This document shows positions 7,332 to 16,427 of a stretch of 40,906 nucleotides of DNA, in pieces; position 1 is the stretch's first letter, and each line of letters opens with the position of its first letter. The stretch is from Actinomycetota bacterium (GTDB lineage Bacteria; Actinomycetota; Acidimicrobiia; Acidimicrobiales; Microtrichaceae). Position numbers and translations under genes: made by a program. Under the pieces are notes generated by a model that was not told the origin of the DNA, did no database searches, and worked only from the letters and a program-made list of their open reading frames with translations. The stretch is taken from NCBI GenBank assembly GCA_963169245.1, contig CAUJEC010000150.1, forward strand, positions 1 to 40,906, in the 5' to 3' direction.

Positions 7332-10239
7332 TCGGACCTTCATTGAGTCGATGAGTTCCGACGACGTGTCGACCTCCGTCGGGGAGTCGCCGACGGTCAC
7401 AGGCACAATTGATCAGACCGGAACGAGTGTCGATGGTGACGTCGCTCCGAGACCGTTCAGACGGCGCTTCGAAACCGAACCCCTCGGATACGTCGACTCA
7501 CTAGATGGCATCCGCGGCTACTCGATGGTCGTGGTCATGTTCTACCACGCTCGTTTCACCTTCTTCCCGGGTGGATTTCTGGCCGTCTCGTTGTTCTTCA
7601 CGCTCTCCGGCTTCCTGATCACATCGCTGCTGTTGAGGGAATGGGCATCCGATGGCGCGATAAGCATGAGGGCATTCTGGTCACGGCGATTTCGACGGCT
7701 CCTGCCAGCAGCCTGGGTGACCCTTGCGGGGGTGACGATCCTCGGTCTGTTCGGGGTCTGGGACGGCGATCAGCTGACCTCGCTGCGTGGAGACATCCCA
7801 TTCTCACTGCTTCAGGTGGTGAACTGGCATTACATCCTCGAACAGAGGACCTATGGCGCTGGCTTCGTGGCACCCAGCCCGGTCGAGCACTATTGGAGCC
7901 TGGCAGTGGAGGAACAGTTCTATCTGTTCCTCCCGCTTTCGATCCTGTTGCTACTCAAGCTCGGAAGGTCGCGGACTCTCCGCCAGAACGCACAACGGGT
8001 TGGGGCGTTCCTAGCCGCAATCATTGTCCTAGGGGCAATCCTCAATGGGGTGCTCGCACGAAACTCGATCGACAGGGCGTATTTCGGGACCGACACGCGG
8101 ATGCCTGAGATGGTCGCTGGTGGCCTGCTCGCATGTGTGATGGTTCGACGGCTGCGCTACCCCGATGGACCTAGGAAGCGGATCCTGCAGGCGGTTGGAG
8201 TGGCAGGTCTCGTGAGCCTGGTCCTCCTGTGGATCTTCGGGTCACTGAGGGTCTCGTGGATGTACCCGTGGGGCCTGCTCGCGACGAGTGTCACCACGTG
8301 TGCGATCATCGCAGGCAGCCTCCAAGGAGGACTCTCAGCGAAGATCCTTGCATTCAAGCCGGCAGCGCAACTGGGTCGAATGAGCTACGGGACCTACCTG
8401 GTTCACTGGCCGGTGTTCCTGATCCTCACACCTGTGAGAACCGGCCTGGACCCCTGGCCGCTGTTCGGCCTCAGGTTCGTGGTCTCGGTGAGCATCTCGA
8501 CTCTGATGTACTACTACATCGAGGAACCGGTCAGACGTCGTCGAGTGCTCAAGGAACGGAGATTCGTCGCTGCCTTGGCCATCGCATTGCCGGCCATCAT
8601 CCTGGGCAGCCTGTTCGTCACCCGAAATGCCGAGCCGACCTCAGCAATCCAGCGTGATCCCAACGGCAGCGCAACCTCGGGTCCTGTGACCACCAAGAGG
8701 CGGATCCTATTCGTGGGCGACCAGACCGCTGGGGTCGTCGCTAAGGCAATCGGCGGGTCCGCCGAGGTTGACGGTAAGTCGGTCAGACTCACGGTCTCCT
8801 CCTCGGTGGTCCCAGACTGTGGACTCGTGAACGGAGGTTGGGTCCAGTTCGCGGATCGCAGTATCGAACGAGACGTCGATCGGTGCGCAAACGCTGTGGC
8901 CACTTGGTCCGATGCCATCGCGGCGAAACGGCCCGACGTGGTCATATTGGTGGCTTCCGAGCGTGACGCTCTGATTCGACGCTCTGACACCACAAGCCCG
9001 TGGACTGCGCCAGTACCCTCCGATGGCGCTGATTTCACCACACTGGAGGTCGGACGATCGCTCGACACGCTCACCGCAGCTGCTGAGTCTGTTCGCTCAG
9101 GTGTAATCGTCAGCGGAGCCGTTCTTGGGGAAAGGGACGCCCCGCAAGCGCTTCCACCGCGGGTTCCGATTTCTGATCCCGCAGCAGAGGTGATGGCTGC
9201 TGTGGAACTGCAGACGATGATCGACTCCTCACCTGACCCCGCTGAGTTTCCCCCGCTGCAGGACCGTGTTGCTGAACTGAACCGCACTGTGGCGTCGGTC
9301 GCGGCCAACCGGGGACTTCAGAGCGTCGATATTTCCAGCGAGCTCACGCGCCTGGGAGTGGATGGCGGCACGGTGGATTCGCGTTCGGCTTCAGAGCCGC
9401 TGCCCAGACTTCTTCGAAAGGGACTCACCGAGTGGATTGCATCGCTCAGCCTGAGAGTCGAGCGGAAGGCGCCCGCACCGAGCCCGGTTCCCGAGAATCT
9501 GCGTGACATTCAGATACCGCCTGCCCCGGACGCGACTCCTCGCATTGTGGTTCCTTCCGACCAGGACATGTCGCTGTTGGTGGTTGGCGATTCCCTCTCC
9601 TACAACCTGGGTTACGGGCTTCAGGAGTGGTCTAGGAACCAATCGGGGATCCAGGTCGCCAACGCAGGCAAGCTCGGATGTCCGATCGCCCGAGGTGGGC
9701 GATATCGGTTCCAGCGAGATTCAGCGAGCTTCGATCCAGAGTGTGACTGGGGAGTCTCGTTCCCCACGCTTATGGCGGAGCACCGCCCTGACGTGGTCAT
9801 GTTGTTCTCGAGTGTCTGGCAGGTCGTGGATCGTCAGCTTCCGGGTGACACCAAGTATCGCCACATGGGTGATGAACTACTCGACCGCTACATCCTCTCG
9901 GAGTTGCTAAATGCGGTCGACCTGTTGGCGAGTGACGGGGCGACTGTTGTTCTGCTCACATCGCCACACATCGAATCCGGTCGGGAGAAGGGTTATACAG
10001 ACCTGCCCGAATCAGATCCACAGCGCATGGATCGAATGAACGAGATCACCCGACAGGCGGTCGAATTGCGCCCGGGTGTCGCAAAGCTCATCGACCTGCA
10101 GACTTGGCTTGCGTCACAGGACGGTCGAGAAATGGACGCCACCCGCAGGCCGGACGGGATTCATTTCACAGACGCTGAATCCATCTCGATCGCGGGATGG
10201 CTCGGTCCTCAACTCGTAGCCATCGGTCGGGGGCAATAG
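7318..10239 (+). CDS. acyltransferase-3 (OafA-like) with two tandem SGNH-like C-terminal domains
   Basis: A 973-residue protein. Residues about 55-440 form a ten-helix acyltransferase-3 domain: YVDSLDGIRGYSMVVVMFYH with the catalytic-type His near 77, a SGFLITSLLL helix, and RRFRRLLPAA. After a last helix near 425-440 come two extracytoplasmic domains. The first begins RILFVGDQTAG (about 462) and has Gln where the SGNH nucleophile Ser would be. The second begins LLVVGDSLSYN (about 752) and ends with RPDGIHF (about 946), giving Ser, Asp and His of an active SGNH hydrolase. Such proteins O-acetylate surface sugars. The ATG at 7318 overlaps the upstream stop by 14 bases; an earlier start at 7267 would overlap more. 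The two-domain tail is unusual. Confidence 0.88.
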   Translation: MSSVDRTFIESMSSDDVSTSVGESPTVTGTIDQTGTSVDGDVAPRPFRRRFETEPLGYVDSLDGIRGYSMVVVMFYHARFTFFPGGFLAVSLFFTLSGFLITSLLLREWASDGAISMRAFWSRRFRRLLPAAWVTLAGVTILGLFGVWDGDQLTSLRGDIPFSLLQVVNWHYILEQRTYGAGFVAPSPVEHYWSLAVEEQFYLFLPLSILLLLKLGRSRTLRQNAQRVGAFLAAIIVLGAILNGVLARNSIDRAYFGTDTRMPEMVAGGLLACVMVRRLRYPDGPRKRILQAVGVAGLVSLVLLWIFGSLRVSWMYPWGLLATSVTTCAIIAGSLQGGLSAKILAFKPAAQLGRMSYGTYLVHWPVFLILTPVRTGLDPWPLFGLRFVVSVSISTLMYYYIEEPVRRRRVLKERRFVAALAIALPAIILGSLFVTRNAEPTSAIQRDPNGSATSGPVTTKRRILFVGDQTAGVVAKAIGGSAEVDGKSVRLTVSSSVVPDCGLVNGGWVQFADRSIERDVDRCANAVATWSDAIAAKRPDVVILVASERDALIRRSDTTSPWTAPVPSDGADFTTLEVGRSLDTLTAAAESVRSGVIVSGAVLGERDAPQALPPRVPISDPAAEVMAAVELQTMIDSSPDPAEFPPLQDRVAELNRTVASVAANRGLQSVDISSELTRLGVDGGTVDSRSASEPLPRLLRKGLTEWIASLSLRVERKAPAPSPVPENLRDIQIPPAPDATPRIVVPSDQDMSLLVVGDSLSYNLGYGLQEWSRNQSGIQVANAGKLGCPIARGGRYRFQRDSASFDPECDWGVSFPTLMAEHRPDVVMLFSSVWQVVDRQLPGDTKYRHMGDELLDRYILSELLNAVDLLASDGATVVLLTSPHIESGREKGYTDLPESDPQRMDRMNEITRQAVELRPGVAKLIDLQTWLASQDGREMDATRRPDGIHFTDAESISIAGWLGPQLVAIGRGQ

Positions 10240-10278
10240 AACGCTCAACCGACCGAGCGTTCGACTGCCGGACGCTCA
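10239..10278. terminator. nested inverted repeats in a convergent gap
   Basis: GAACGCTC (10239-10246) and GAGCGTTC (10255-10262) are perfect complements with an 8-base loop. A third arm, ACGCTC (10272-10277), can pair with GAGCGT instead. The structure lies between two convergent stop codons and probably ends transcription from both sides, though there is no clear U-run. Confidence 0.5.
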
Positions 10279-11898
10279 GCCCAGCCTGGAGCCGGCTCGG
10301 GCGGTGTCGCGGGGAATGACCGGGGCGTCACGGCCAGTGCCGGCCCCGCCTGATGACTCCTCGTGGTAATCCTCATCCACGTTCACGGTCCAGATGTCGT
10401 GCTCTCCACGGCCCAGAATGTTCTCGACCGTGAGCATCGCAGTCAGCATCGAGTGATCCTGATTGTTGTACTTGTGCATGCCGTTACGGCCCACCGGGTG
10501 AACGTTGGGTGTGTTCTTCACGATCCAATCGTTGAGGACTTCGACCCGCTCGGTGTAGACGTCGTCATAGACGGGATAGGCCTTTGGCTGGCGTACCACG
10601 TACCCGGCACTCACATCCGCTGGATCACACAGGCCGAGGGTCGCCAGTTCCCGCTTGCCTCGTTCGATGAGTTCGGAGTCGGAGGCGCTCCAGAGTTCAT
10701 CACCCTCGAAGACGAAGTATTCGAGACCCAAGCAGGTGTTGCCGTCCTTGACCAGGTAGGGGGACCACTGTCCGAAGTTCTGTATGCGACCGACTTTCAC
10801 ATCGGGTGAGTGGATGTAGATCCAGTTATCCGGGAACCCGGCTGCCTCGGGGACGACCAGCGCAACAGTGAGGAAGTCCCGGAAGCCAAGGTCGTTGGCG
10901 GCAGCGAGCACATCAGCGGGCGGCTGGGGGTCCATAGAGCGCAGCAACGCTGGGAACGGCATTGACGACACGACATGGTCGGCCTCGTACTTGAGCACCT
11001 GACCGTCCTTCGTGCGAGCCCATACCTCGGTGGCACGGCCCTCTGCGTGGATGACCTTTTCGACAAAGGTCTCCATGAGCACTTCGGACCCGGCTGCCTC
11101 GACGAGTTCGGCGCAGCGTTCCCACATCATACCCGGGCCATACTTCGGGTACTGGAACTCCTCGATGAGGCTCGTCACCTGGGCGGAACCCTCGCGGCGG
11201 CCTGCGAACTTGCGGCGGATCGGTTCCCAGATGGCGTCGAAGATCGACATGCCCTTGATGCGCTGGGCACCCCAGTCCGCCGAGAGCGCAGAGGCCGGCA
11301 CACCCCAGACCTTCTCGTTGTAGGTCTTGAAGAAGTGGTCGAAGAGGCGACGTCCGTAGTTGGCGACGATGTAGTCCTCGAGGGTCTCCTGGGACTTGGG
11401 CGGACGAACCCTTACCCACAGCGCCGAGATGATGCAGCGGAAGGCCTCTATGGGCCCGAGGTTCTTCAGCGCATTGAAGGGTTTGATGGGATAGTCGTAG
11501 TACTTGCCGCCGTAATAGATACGGCTCATGCGTGGGCGAAGGAGGAAGTCCTCCTGGGGAAGGATCTCGTGCCAGAGCGCTTCGACCTCGGGCACCTTGG
11601 TGAAGAATCTGTGGCCCCCGATGTCGAATCGATAGCCGTCACGCTCAACTGATCGCGAGATTCCGCCGACGATCTCGTCGGCCTCGATGACCGTACTGCG
11701 AACGCCTGCTTTGGAGAGCTGATAAGCGGCGGTCAGACCAGCAGGTCCTGCACCGATAATGACGACGTGGCGATCATCCGGTGGGCTCTGATCGCTGCTG
11801 TCGGACGATTCGGGTGTATTCGATGAAGCTGAGTCAGTCATGGTGAGAGAGGTGGTCCTGGAGATTGGGACCGAACGTTGATCGTAGTTCGGTGGCAT
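10276..11898 (-). CDS. FAD-dependent oxidoreductase (protoporphyrinogen-oxidase/UDP-galactopyranose-mutase-like superfamily)
   Basis: A 540-residue protein. After a Ser/Asp-rich N-terminus comes an FAD-binding Rossmann motif, HVVIIGAGPAGLTAAYQL (about 44-61), then an acidic E near the end of strand 2, and GGISRSVERDGYRFDIGGHRFF, the GG...GGH motif of this superfamily. RMSRIYYGGKYYDYP and the C-terminal GRNGMHKYNNQDHSM FAD motif follow. Relatives often sit in polysaccharide clusters and are annotated as amine oxidase or UDP-galactopyranose mutase, but the protein is longer than classical Glf, so I leave the reaction open. The ATG at 11898 has AGGA five bases upstream; an internal ATG at 11841 lacks a good ribosome site. 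It is convergent with the acyltransferase. Confidence 0.82.
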   Translation of the reverse strand: MPPNYDQRSVPISRTTSLTMTDSASSNTPESSDSSDQSPPDDRHVVIIGAGPAGLTAAYQLSKAGVRSTVIEADEIVGGISRSVERDGYRFDIGGHRFFTKVPEVEALWHEILPQEDFLLRPRMSRIYYGGKYYDYPIKPFNALKNLGPIEAFRCIISALWVRVRPPKSQETLEDYIVANYGRRLFDHFFKTYNEKVWGVPASALSADWGAQRIKGMSIFDAIWEPIRRKFAGRREGSAQVTSLIEEFQYPKYGPGMMWERCAELVEAAGSEVLMETFVEKVIHAEGRATEVWARTKDGQVLKYEADHVVSSMPFPALLRSMDPQPPADVLAAANDLGFRDFLTVALVVPEAAGFPDNWIYIHSPDVKVGRIQNFGQWSPYLVKDGNTCLGLEYFVFEGDELWSASDSELIERGKRELATLGLCDPADVSAGYVVRQPKAYPVYDDVYTERVEVLNDWIVKNTPNVHPVGRNGMHKYNNQDHSMLTAMLTVENILGRGEHDIWTVNVDEDYHEESSGGAGTGRDAPVIPRDTARAGSRLG

Positions 11899-11939
11899 CC
11901 CGTTCCTGTGATCCTCAGCTCGGCGATCGCGAAGATCTT

Positions 11940-12221
11940 TCAGACAGTCACCAGATGACGTCTCTGATCGGCTGGCGAGTGGCCCGACGGGACACGGCGA
12001 ATGGACATGATCGAATCTGTACGAAAGCTCGCGACCCGAACAGACCAGCAGTCGAAGCTCTGTCGGTCACTAGAGCTGTTGAAGAACGTGGTCATCGACT
12101 GTTCCTGCTGATAGGCGTTGGCCCCCCATACCCGCTCGGTATGTCCGTCCGCGAGGGTCACGTCGAAGGACACTCGTGCGGCGCCTGTTGTCCTGTGCTG
12201 TTCGGTGTTGTGTTGGGCCAT
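11940..12221 (-). CDS. small conserved-looking protein of unknown function
   Basis: A 93-residue protein if started at the ATG at 12221. The core reads as a genuine small domain (FDVTLADGHTERVWGANAY, then MTTFFNSSSDR and a CWSVRVASFRTDSI strand), with the alternating hydrophobic pattern of a small beta-rich fold, and its third codon positions are GC-rich. The frame is open further upstream to 12407, but that part is low quality and overlaps the divergent zinc-ribbon gene. TATCGT followed by exactly six bases before ATG supports a leaderless start at 12221. I do not assign a function. Confidence 0.6.
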   Translation of the reverse strand: MAQHNTEQHRTTGAARVSFDVTLADGHTERVWGANAYQQEQSMTTFFNSSSDRQSFDCWSVRVASFRTDSIMSIRRVPSGHSPADQRRHLVTV

Positions 12222-12227
12222 GAAGTG

Positions 12228-12233
12228 ACGATA
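12228..12233 (-). promoter_or_regulatory. putative -10 of a leaderless promoter (TATCGT)
   Basis: TATCGT fits TANNNT and is followed by six bases, then the ATG at 12221 on the minus strand, so transcription would begin at the start codon. No Shine-Dalgarno sequence is present. Confidence 0.45.
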
Positions 12234-12343
12234 CGGAACCGAGGCTGTGGATCGATAGAACATCAACCCTGTGAATTGACTGTCGAAGAGCGCCCTCGGT
12301 CGGTTGAAATCCGGTGTACCGACGGGGGATTGTCGAGCCGTGG

Positions 12344-12349
12344 CATCAT
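12344..12349 (+). promoter_or_regulatory. putative extended -10 (TGG-CATCAT) of a leaderless promoter
   Basis: CATCAT, preceded by TGG, ends six bases before the ATG at 12356. No Shine-Dalgarno sequence is visible before that ATG. It differs from TANNNT at the first base, so it is weaker than the other examples in this window. Confidence 0.35.
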
Positions 12350-12355
12350 TAGTGC

Positions 12356-12547
12356 ATGTCAGACGAGCCGACCGAGTACGAATGCCCCCGCTGCGGTCGG
12401 ATGACATCCGAGGAGTACTACGGTCCCTGTACGGAGTGCCGCACGACCCTGAGAATGACGATCACCAAGGACGCCGAGCAGGTGGCCGACGTCGAGTACG
12501 TCCCCAAGATGAACGTCACGCCTAACGCTGTGGCAACGAAGGACTGA
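12356..12547 (+). CDS. small zinc-ribbon protein
   Basis: A 63-residue protein with YECPRCGR (Cys 10 and 13) and GPCTECRT (Cys 25 and 28): two CxxC knuckles 11 residues apart, a small zinc ribbon. The remainder is a short polar tail with no membrane segment. Such proteins may bind RNA, DNA or protein; nothing here decides which. It is divergent from the small gene at 11940-12221 and convergent with the acyl-CoA ligase, with only five bases between stops. Confidence 0.75.
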   Translation: MSDEPTEYECPRCGRMTSEEYYGPCTECRTTLRMTITKDAEQVADVEYVPKMNVTPNAVATKD

Positions 12548-12558
12548 GCCTCTCAGTC
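12542..12558. terminator. stem-loop over two convergent stop codons
   Basis: GACTGAG (12542-12548) pairs perfectly with CTCAGTC (12552-12558) around a 3-base loop, spanning the stops of both convergent genes; another CTCAGTC copy follows at 12562-12568. There is no U-run on either side, so it is a weak or bidirectional terminator candidate. Confidence 0.4.
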
Positions 12559-14223
12559 GGACTCAGTCGCCTTCGCTTTAGCCCACCGGTAGTCGGCCTT
12601 GCCCGATGGGGATCTGACGACGTTGTCGGTCCGGATGATTCGGCGAGGGAGTTTGTACCGGGCGAGGTGGCGACCTGCTGACTCCAACAGCTCGTCATCG
12701 GTTGTCTCCACGCCACCCCGGAATTCCACGATACCGACCACCTCCTCACCGAAGCGTTCCGAAGGGGTGCCACAGACAACAGCGTCCAGGACTGCCGGAT
12801 GTGACTTGAGTGCCGTCTCGACCTCCTCGGCAAAGACCTTCTCGCCGCCGGTGTTTATGCAGACCGAGTCACGCCCAAGGAGTTCGATCGCGCCGTCGGC
12901 ATCGACTCTCGCACGGTCTCCGGCGACTGCATAGCGGACGCCGTCGACCACGGGGAACGTGCGCGCACTCTTGTCGGGATCGTTCATGTAGCCCAGCGGC
13001 ACACGTCCGCTCTGTGTCAACCAGCCGATAGCGTCCTCTCCCGGCCTGAGGACACGTGTCAGGTCCTCGTTCAGAACCTTGGCGGTGTCCGCGGAGACGA
13101 AGCGACCTGTATTGCCCGTACCGTCACCGGCCGCCGACGCTATCCCCTGACGACCGGACTCTGTTGACCCAAGAACATCGATGATTCGGACCCCGCTGAA
13201 ACGGTCGAGGAGTCGTCGTTTTGATTCGGCCGAGAGAACTGCACCGCCCGAGACGATATGTCTGATCGAGCTCAGATCGCGTGTCGTACCGGTCTCTGAT
13301 TCGGCGTCGAGGACGTCGAGCAATGGTCGAGCCATCGGGTCACCCACCAACAGAAGGCTCGTTGCTCGATGTCTCTCGGCCGTCTCCAGGATCGAGGTCG
13401 GGTCGAAGTGGTCGACGACATCCTGGATGACAATCGTCCCGCCTCCTATCCAGGCCGACATCGCGTTCCAATGAGCCGCGCCGTGCATCAGTGGGGGAGC
13501 GGGCATGGCCCTCATGGACGACGTAGCGAAATCCGCCACTTCGTCGATCGACTCGAACTCCGAGCCGTCCTTGCGGGTCACTCCAAGGGCAGAGACAAGG
13601 AAGTCACCCTGGCGCCACAGAGCGCCCTTGGGCATACCTGTGGTCCCACCCGTGTAACAGAGGTAGTGGTCATCGCCTGACCAAGCCCTCACGATGTCAG
13701 GCGGAAGCTCGGGCGACGCAGAACCAAGGGCCCCTTCGTAGTCGACCAAGCCAGGAAGCTCCGCCCGCTCCGAACCATCGGCGACAGCCAGAATCAGACG
13801 AGGCGGGTGGTCCATCGTCCCGATCACATCGGCGAGTACGGACGTGAACCTGTCATGCACGATCACCGCTTCGGCCCCCGAGTCCTCAAGGAGATATCTA
13901 AGTTCTGCCGCGACATAGCGATAGTTGACGTTGAAGGGGATGCAGCGTGCCTTCCACGAGCCGAGCATTCCTTCGAGGTACTCGTTGCCATTCAGTAGAT
14001 AGAGCGCTACGCGTGATTCCGGGGGGTTGAGCGCCGAGACGGGGTGGGGCCCAACATTTCCGCCCTGTGGACCGAGTCCGGCTGACAGTAGAACCATGGC
14101 GAGGCGCCGCGTCCGATCCTGGACCTGTTGCCAGGTGAATGACCGGTCCCGAAACACAAGGGCAGTGTCATCAGGCCTCCGTTGGGCCACGGCCTCACAG
14201 ATCGCAGGGAAACTCAGCTCCAT
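12553..14223 (-). CDS. acyl-CoA synthetase, AMP-forming (FadD-like)
   Basis: A 556-residue ANL-superfamily enzyme that would activate a carboxylic acid with ATP and CoA. It has the P-loop CYTGGTTGMPKGALW (about 190-205), GSTESGRQG as the A5 motif, a GD motif (VAGDRARVD) in the hinge region and a C-terminal PSGKADYRW with the catalytic-type Lys. Length and motif order are normal for FadD-type ligases. The start ATG at 14223 lies nine bases after the stop of the ABC ATPase gene, so it is probably the last gene of the ABC importer operon. That context hints that the imported compound is, or yields, a carboxylic acid; this is inference. Confidence 0.88.
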   Translation of the reverse strand: MELSFPAICEAVAQRRPDDTALVFRDRSFTWQQVQDRTRRLAMVLLSAGLGPQGGNVGPHPVSALNPPESRVALYLLNGNEYLEGMLGSWKARCIPFNVNYRYVAAELRYLLEDSGAEAVIVHDRFTSVLADVIGTMDHPPRLILAVADGSERAELPGLVDYEGALGSASPELPPDIVRAWSGDDHYLCYTGGTTGMPKGALWRQGDFLVSALGVTRKDGSEFESIDEVADFATSSMRAMPAPPLMHGAAHWNAMSAWIGGGTIVIQDVVDHFDPTSILETAERHRATSLLLVGDPMARPLLDVLDAESETGTTRDLSSIRHIVSGGAVLSAESKRRLLDRFSGVRIIDVLGSTESGRQGIASAAGDGTGNTGRFVSADTAKVLNEDLTRVLRPGEDAIGWLTQSGRVPLGYMNDPDKSARTFPVVDGVRYAVAGDRARVDADGAIELLGRDSVCINTGGEKVFAEEVETALKSHPAVLDAVVCGTPSERFGEEVVGIVEFRGGVETTDDELLESAGRHLARYKLPRRIIRTDNVVRSPSGKADYRWAKAKATESD

Positions 14224-14232
14224 CGACTCAGT

Positions 14233-15300
14233 TCATACAGCGTCGCCGCCGTCCCCACCAGATGGGCGCTTCGTTAGATCAACGGTCGTCGCATCCTGGG
14301 GTTGTGTCGCAACGAGTGGAAAGTGGCAGGCCACGTGTTGGTCAGGGCTAACCATCTGCATCTGTGGCTCGACCATCGAACAGATCTCCTGAGCGTACGG
14401 GCAACGGGTCCTGAACCGACATCCCGATGGCGGGTCGATGGGAGATGGGAGTTCGCCACTGGTGAGGGCGGCCGGCTTCGGACCGACCTCAGGGTCGGGG
14501 ATCGGGATGGAGTCGAGCAGGGCCTTCGTATAGGGATGAGCCGGTGAGCTGTAGAGGCGGTCGGGGCTGCCGAACTCGCACATCTTGCCCAGATACATAA
14601 CGGCGACACGATCGGAGACGTTCTTGACCACAGCGAGGTCATGAGCGATGAACACGAGCGTCAGGCCGTAACGCTCCTTCATGTCTTCGAGTAGGTTCAG
14701 GATCTGGGCCTGTACCGAGACGTCGAGCGCCGAGACAGGTTCGTCGCAGATGATCACCGACGGTTCGGTGATCACCGCACGGGCAATCGAGATTCGTTGA
14801 CACTGTCCACCGGAGAACTCATGTGGTCGACGTCCGGCAGCAAGTACGGGGTCGATCCCGACAGCCCCCAGAACCTCCTCCACCTTCGCTGCGCGCTGCG
14901 CCTGAGTGCCGATTCCCCAGATGTTGAGTGGTTCCTCGACGATCTGGTGGACGGTACGTCTTGGGTTGAGTGACGAGATCGGATCCTGGAAGATCATCTG
15001 CAGCCTTGGACGGGTCTGGCGCAGTGACTCTCCCTTGAGTGAGGTCAGTTCGGTGTCACCGAGTCTGACCGAACCCCGAGTGGGGGCCGGTAGCTGCATG
15101 ATCGCCCGACCGGTCGTGGATTTGCCACAACCCGACTCGCCCACGAGACCCAGGGTCTCGCCCTTTGCAAGGTCGAATGAGATGTTCGCTACGGCGGACA
15201 CCTTTTTGCGTGCGGGGGCTGGGAACTCGACGACGAGATTCTCGATCCGAAGCGCCGCGTCGATATCCGCACGGAGGTGCGATGATCCACTTCCGGCCAT
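14233..15300 (-). CDS. oligopeptide/dipeptide ABC transporter ATP-binding protein, OppF/DppF type
   Basis: A 355-residue cytoplasmic ATPase. Walker A is GESGCGKSTTGR, the Q-loop lies in FQDPISSLNPR, the signature is SGGQCQRISIARA, and Walker B is VIICDEPVSALDVS followed by the switch His in FIAHDLAVV. The C-terminal extension GCRFRTRCPYAQEIC carries the Cys motif of the oligopeptide_HPY domain that defines Opp/Dpp ATPases. Its ATG overlaps the stop of the upstream OppD-like gene by one base (TAATG). It pairs with that ATPase to power import through the two permeases encoded upstream. Confidence 0.93.
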   Translation of the reverse strand: MAGSGSSHLRADIDAALRIENLVVEFPAPARKKVSAVANISFDLAKGETLGLVGESGCGKSTTGRAIMQLPAPTRGSVRLGDTELTSLKGESLRQTRPRLQMIFQDPISSLNPRRTVHQIVEEPLNIWGIGTQAQRAAKVEEVLGAVGIDPVLAAGRRPHEFSGGQCQRISIARAVITEPSVIICDEPVSALDVSVQAQILNLLEDMKERYGLTLVFIAHDLAVVKNVSDRVAVMYLGKMCEFGSPDRLYSSPAHPYTKALLDSIPIPDPEVGPKPAALTSGELPSPIDPPSGCRFRTRCPYAQEICSMVEPQMQMVSPDQHVACHFPLVATQPQDATTVDLTKRPSGGDGGDAV

Positions 15301-16427
15301 TACGCCGCTCCCTTCCGTGTGGCGATCTCAACACGGCGTTCCTCGGTCTCTGGCGAGCCCACCGGGTAGAAGCAGGCAAACTCGTGCCCGTCGTGCCCAT
15401 CGACGGTTACGAGTTGTGGCGTTTCCTGCGTACAGCGTTCCCGTGCGTAGGGGCAGCGAGGGCTGAATGGGCAACCGGTCGGGGGGTTAACGAGGTCCGG
15501 TGGGCGTCCGCCGATCGCCTCCAGACGGGAATGTGAGGGCTGGTCGAGTCGCGGGATGGCTGCGAGCAGCGACTCGGTATAGGGCATCTTCAGGTTGGCG
15601 AAGAGCTCCTTGGTGGGCGCTCGTTCCACGATTCTGCCCGCGTACATGACAGCGATCTCATCGGCTCTCGACGCCACAACTCCGAGGTCGTGAGTGACGA
15701 GCACCATCGCCATGTATCTCTCACGCTGTTGCTCGGCGAGAAGGTCGAGAATCTGTGCCTGTACGGTCACATCGAGGGCAGTGGTCGGCTCGTCTGCGAA
15801 GAGAAGTCTGGGACCACATGCGAGTGCAACGGCGATCACGATGCGCTGGCGCATGCCTCCTGACATCTCGTGGGGATAGCCATTGAATCGCTTCTCGGGC
15901 TCGGGGATCCTCACCGCCCGAAGCAGAGCCACCGCTGTCTCCCTGGCCTCACCCTTGGACATGTCGAGGTGTAGTCGTAGGGACTCGGTGATCTGTGGCC
16001 CGATCTTCATGACCGGGTTCAGAGCGGTCATTGGATCCTGAAAGATCATCGAGATCTCGTTGCCCCAAAGTCCACGAAGCTCACTTTCTGTCAGGCCGCT
16101 GAGGTCTCTCCCTTCGAAGAGAACCTCGCCTGAATGAATCGTGTTCGACTTCGGCAGCAGGCGCATGATCGAACGCGACAGCACTGACTTTCCGGACCCC
16201 GATTCGCCGACAACTCCCAGGGTGCGCCCGCGTTCGAGGGTGAACGAGACGCCATCTACGGCTTTGAGTACTCCGCGAGGAGTACGGAAGTGGGTTCTGA
16301 TGTCACGAACGTCGAGCAGAGTCTTTGCGCCGGGAATGCCATGAGACCGCGAAGGTTCAGCGGCCGCGCTGCTCACATCGACCTCGTCGCCCTTTGCGCC
16401 GTCGAAATTCTGCTCATTGGCGCTCAC
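15300..16427 (-). CDS. oligopeptide/dipeptide ABC transporter ATP-binding protein, OppD/DppD type
   Basis: A 375-residue ATPase with Walker [14 protein letters not shown]-loop [11 protein letters not shown], signature [14 protein letters not shown], Walker [15 protein letters not shown] and switch His in LVTHDLGVV. The oligopeptide_HPY Cys motif [15 protein letters not shown] lies near the C-terminus. It starts with GTG, and the start overlaps the upstream permease stop as GTGA (16424-16427); it is followed by the OppF-like partner with a one-base overlap. The 5' 50 codons encode a charged, Ala/Ser-rich leader before the ABC domain begins. Confidence 0.93.
   Translation of the reverse strand: MSANEQNFDGAKGDEVDVSSAAAEPSRSHGIPGAKTLLDVRDIRTHFRTPRGVLKAVDGVSFTLERGRTLGVVGESGSGKSVLSRSIMRLLPKSNTIHSGEVLFEGRDLSGLTESELRGLWGNEISMIFQDPMTALNPVMKIGPQITESLRLHLDMSKGEARETAVALLRAVRIPEPEKRFNGYPHEMSGGMRQRIVIAVALACGPRLLFADEPTTALDVTVQAQILDLLAEQQRERYMAMVLVTHDLGVVASRADEIAVMYAGRIVERAPTKELFANLKMPYTESLLAAIPRLDQPSHSRLEAIGGRPPDLVNPPTGCPFSPRCPYARERCTQETPQLVTVDGHDGHEFACFYPVGSPETEERRVEIATRKGAA

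Noticed and set aside
8514-9308. Leftward 264-codon frame
   Set aside because: Antisense to the acyltransferase gene; Ser/Thr-rich with no motif.
10975-11652. Rightward 225-codon frame
   Set aside because: Antisense to the FAD oxidoreductase, no start signal and no domain.
11865-12404. Rightward 179-codon frame opposite the small gene
   Set aside because: No domain or start signal, Cys/Arg-rich shadow-like composition, and it overlaps the FAD oxidoreductase start and the zinc-ribbon gene.
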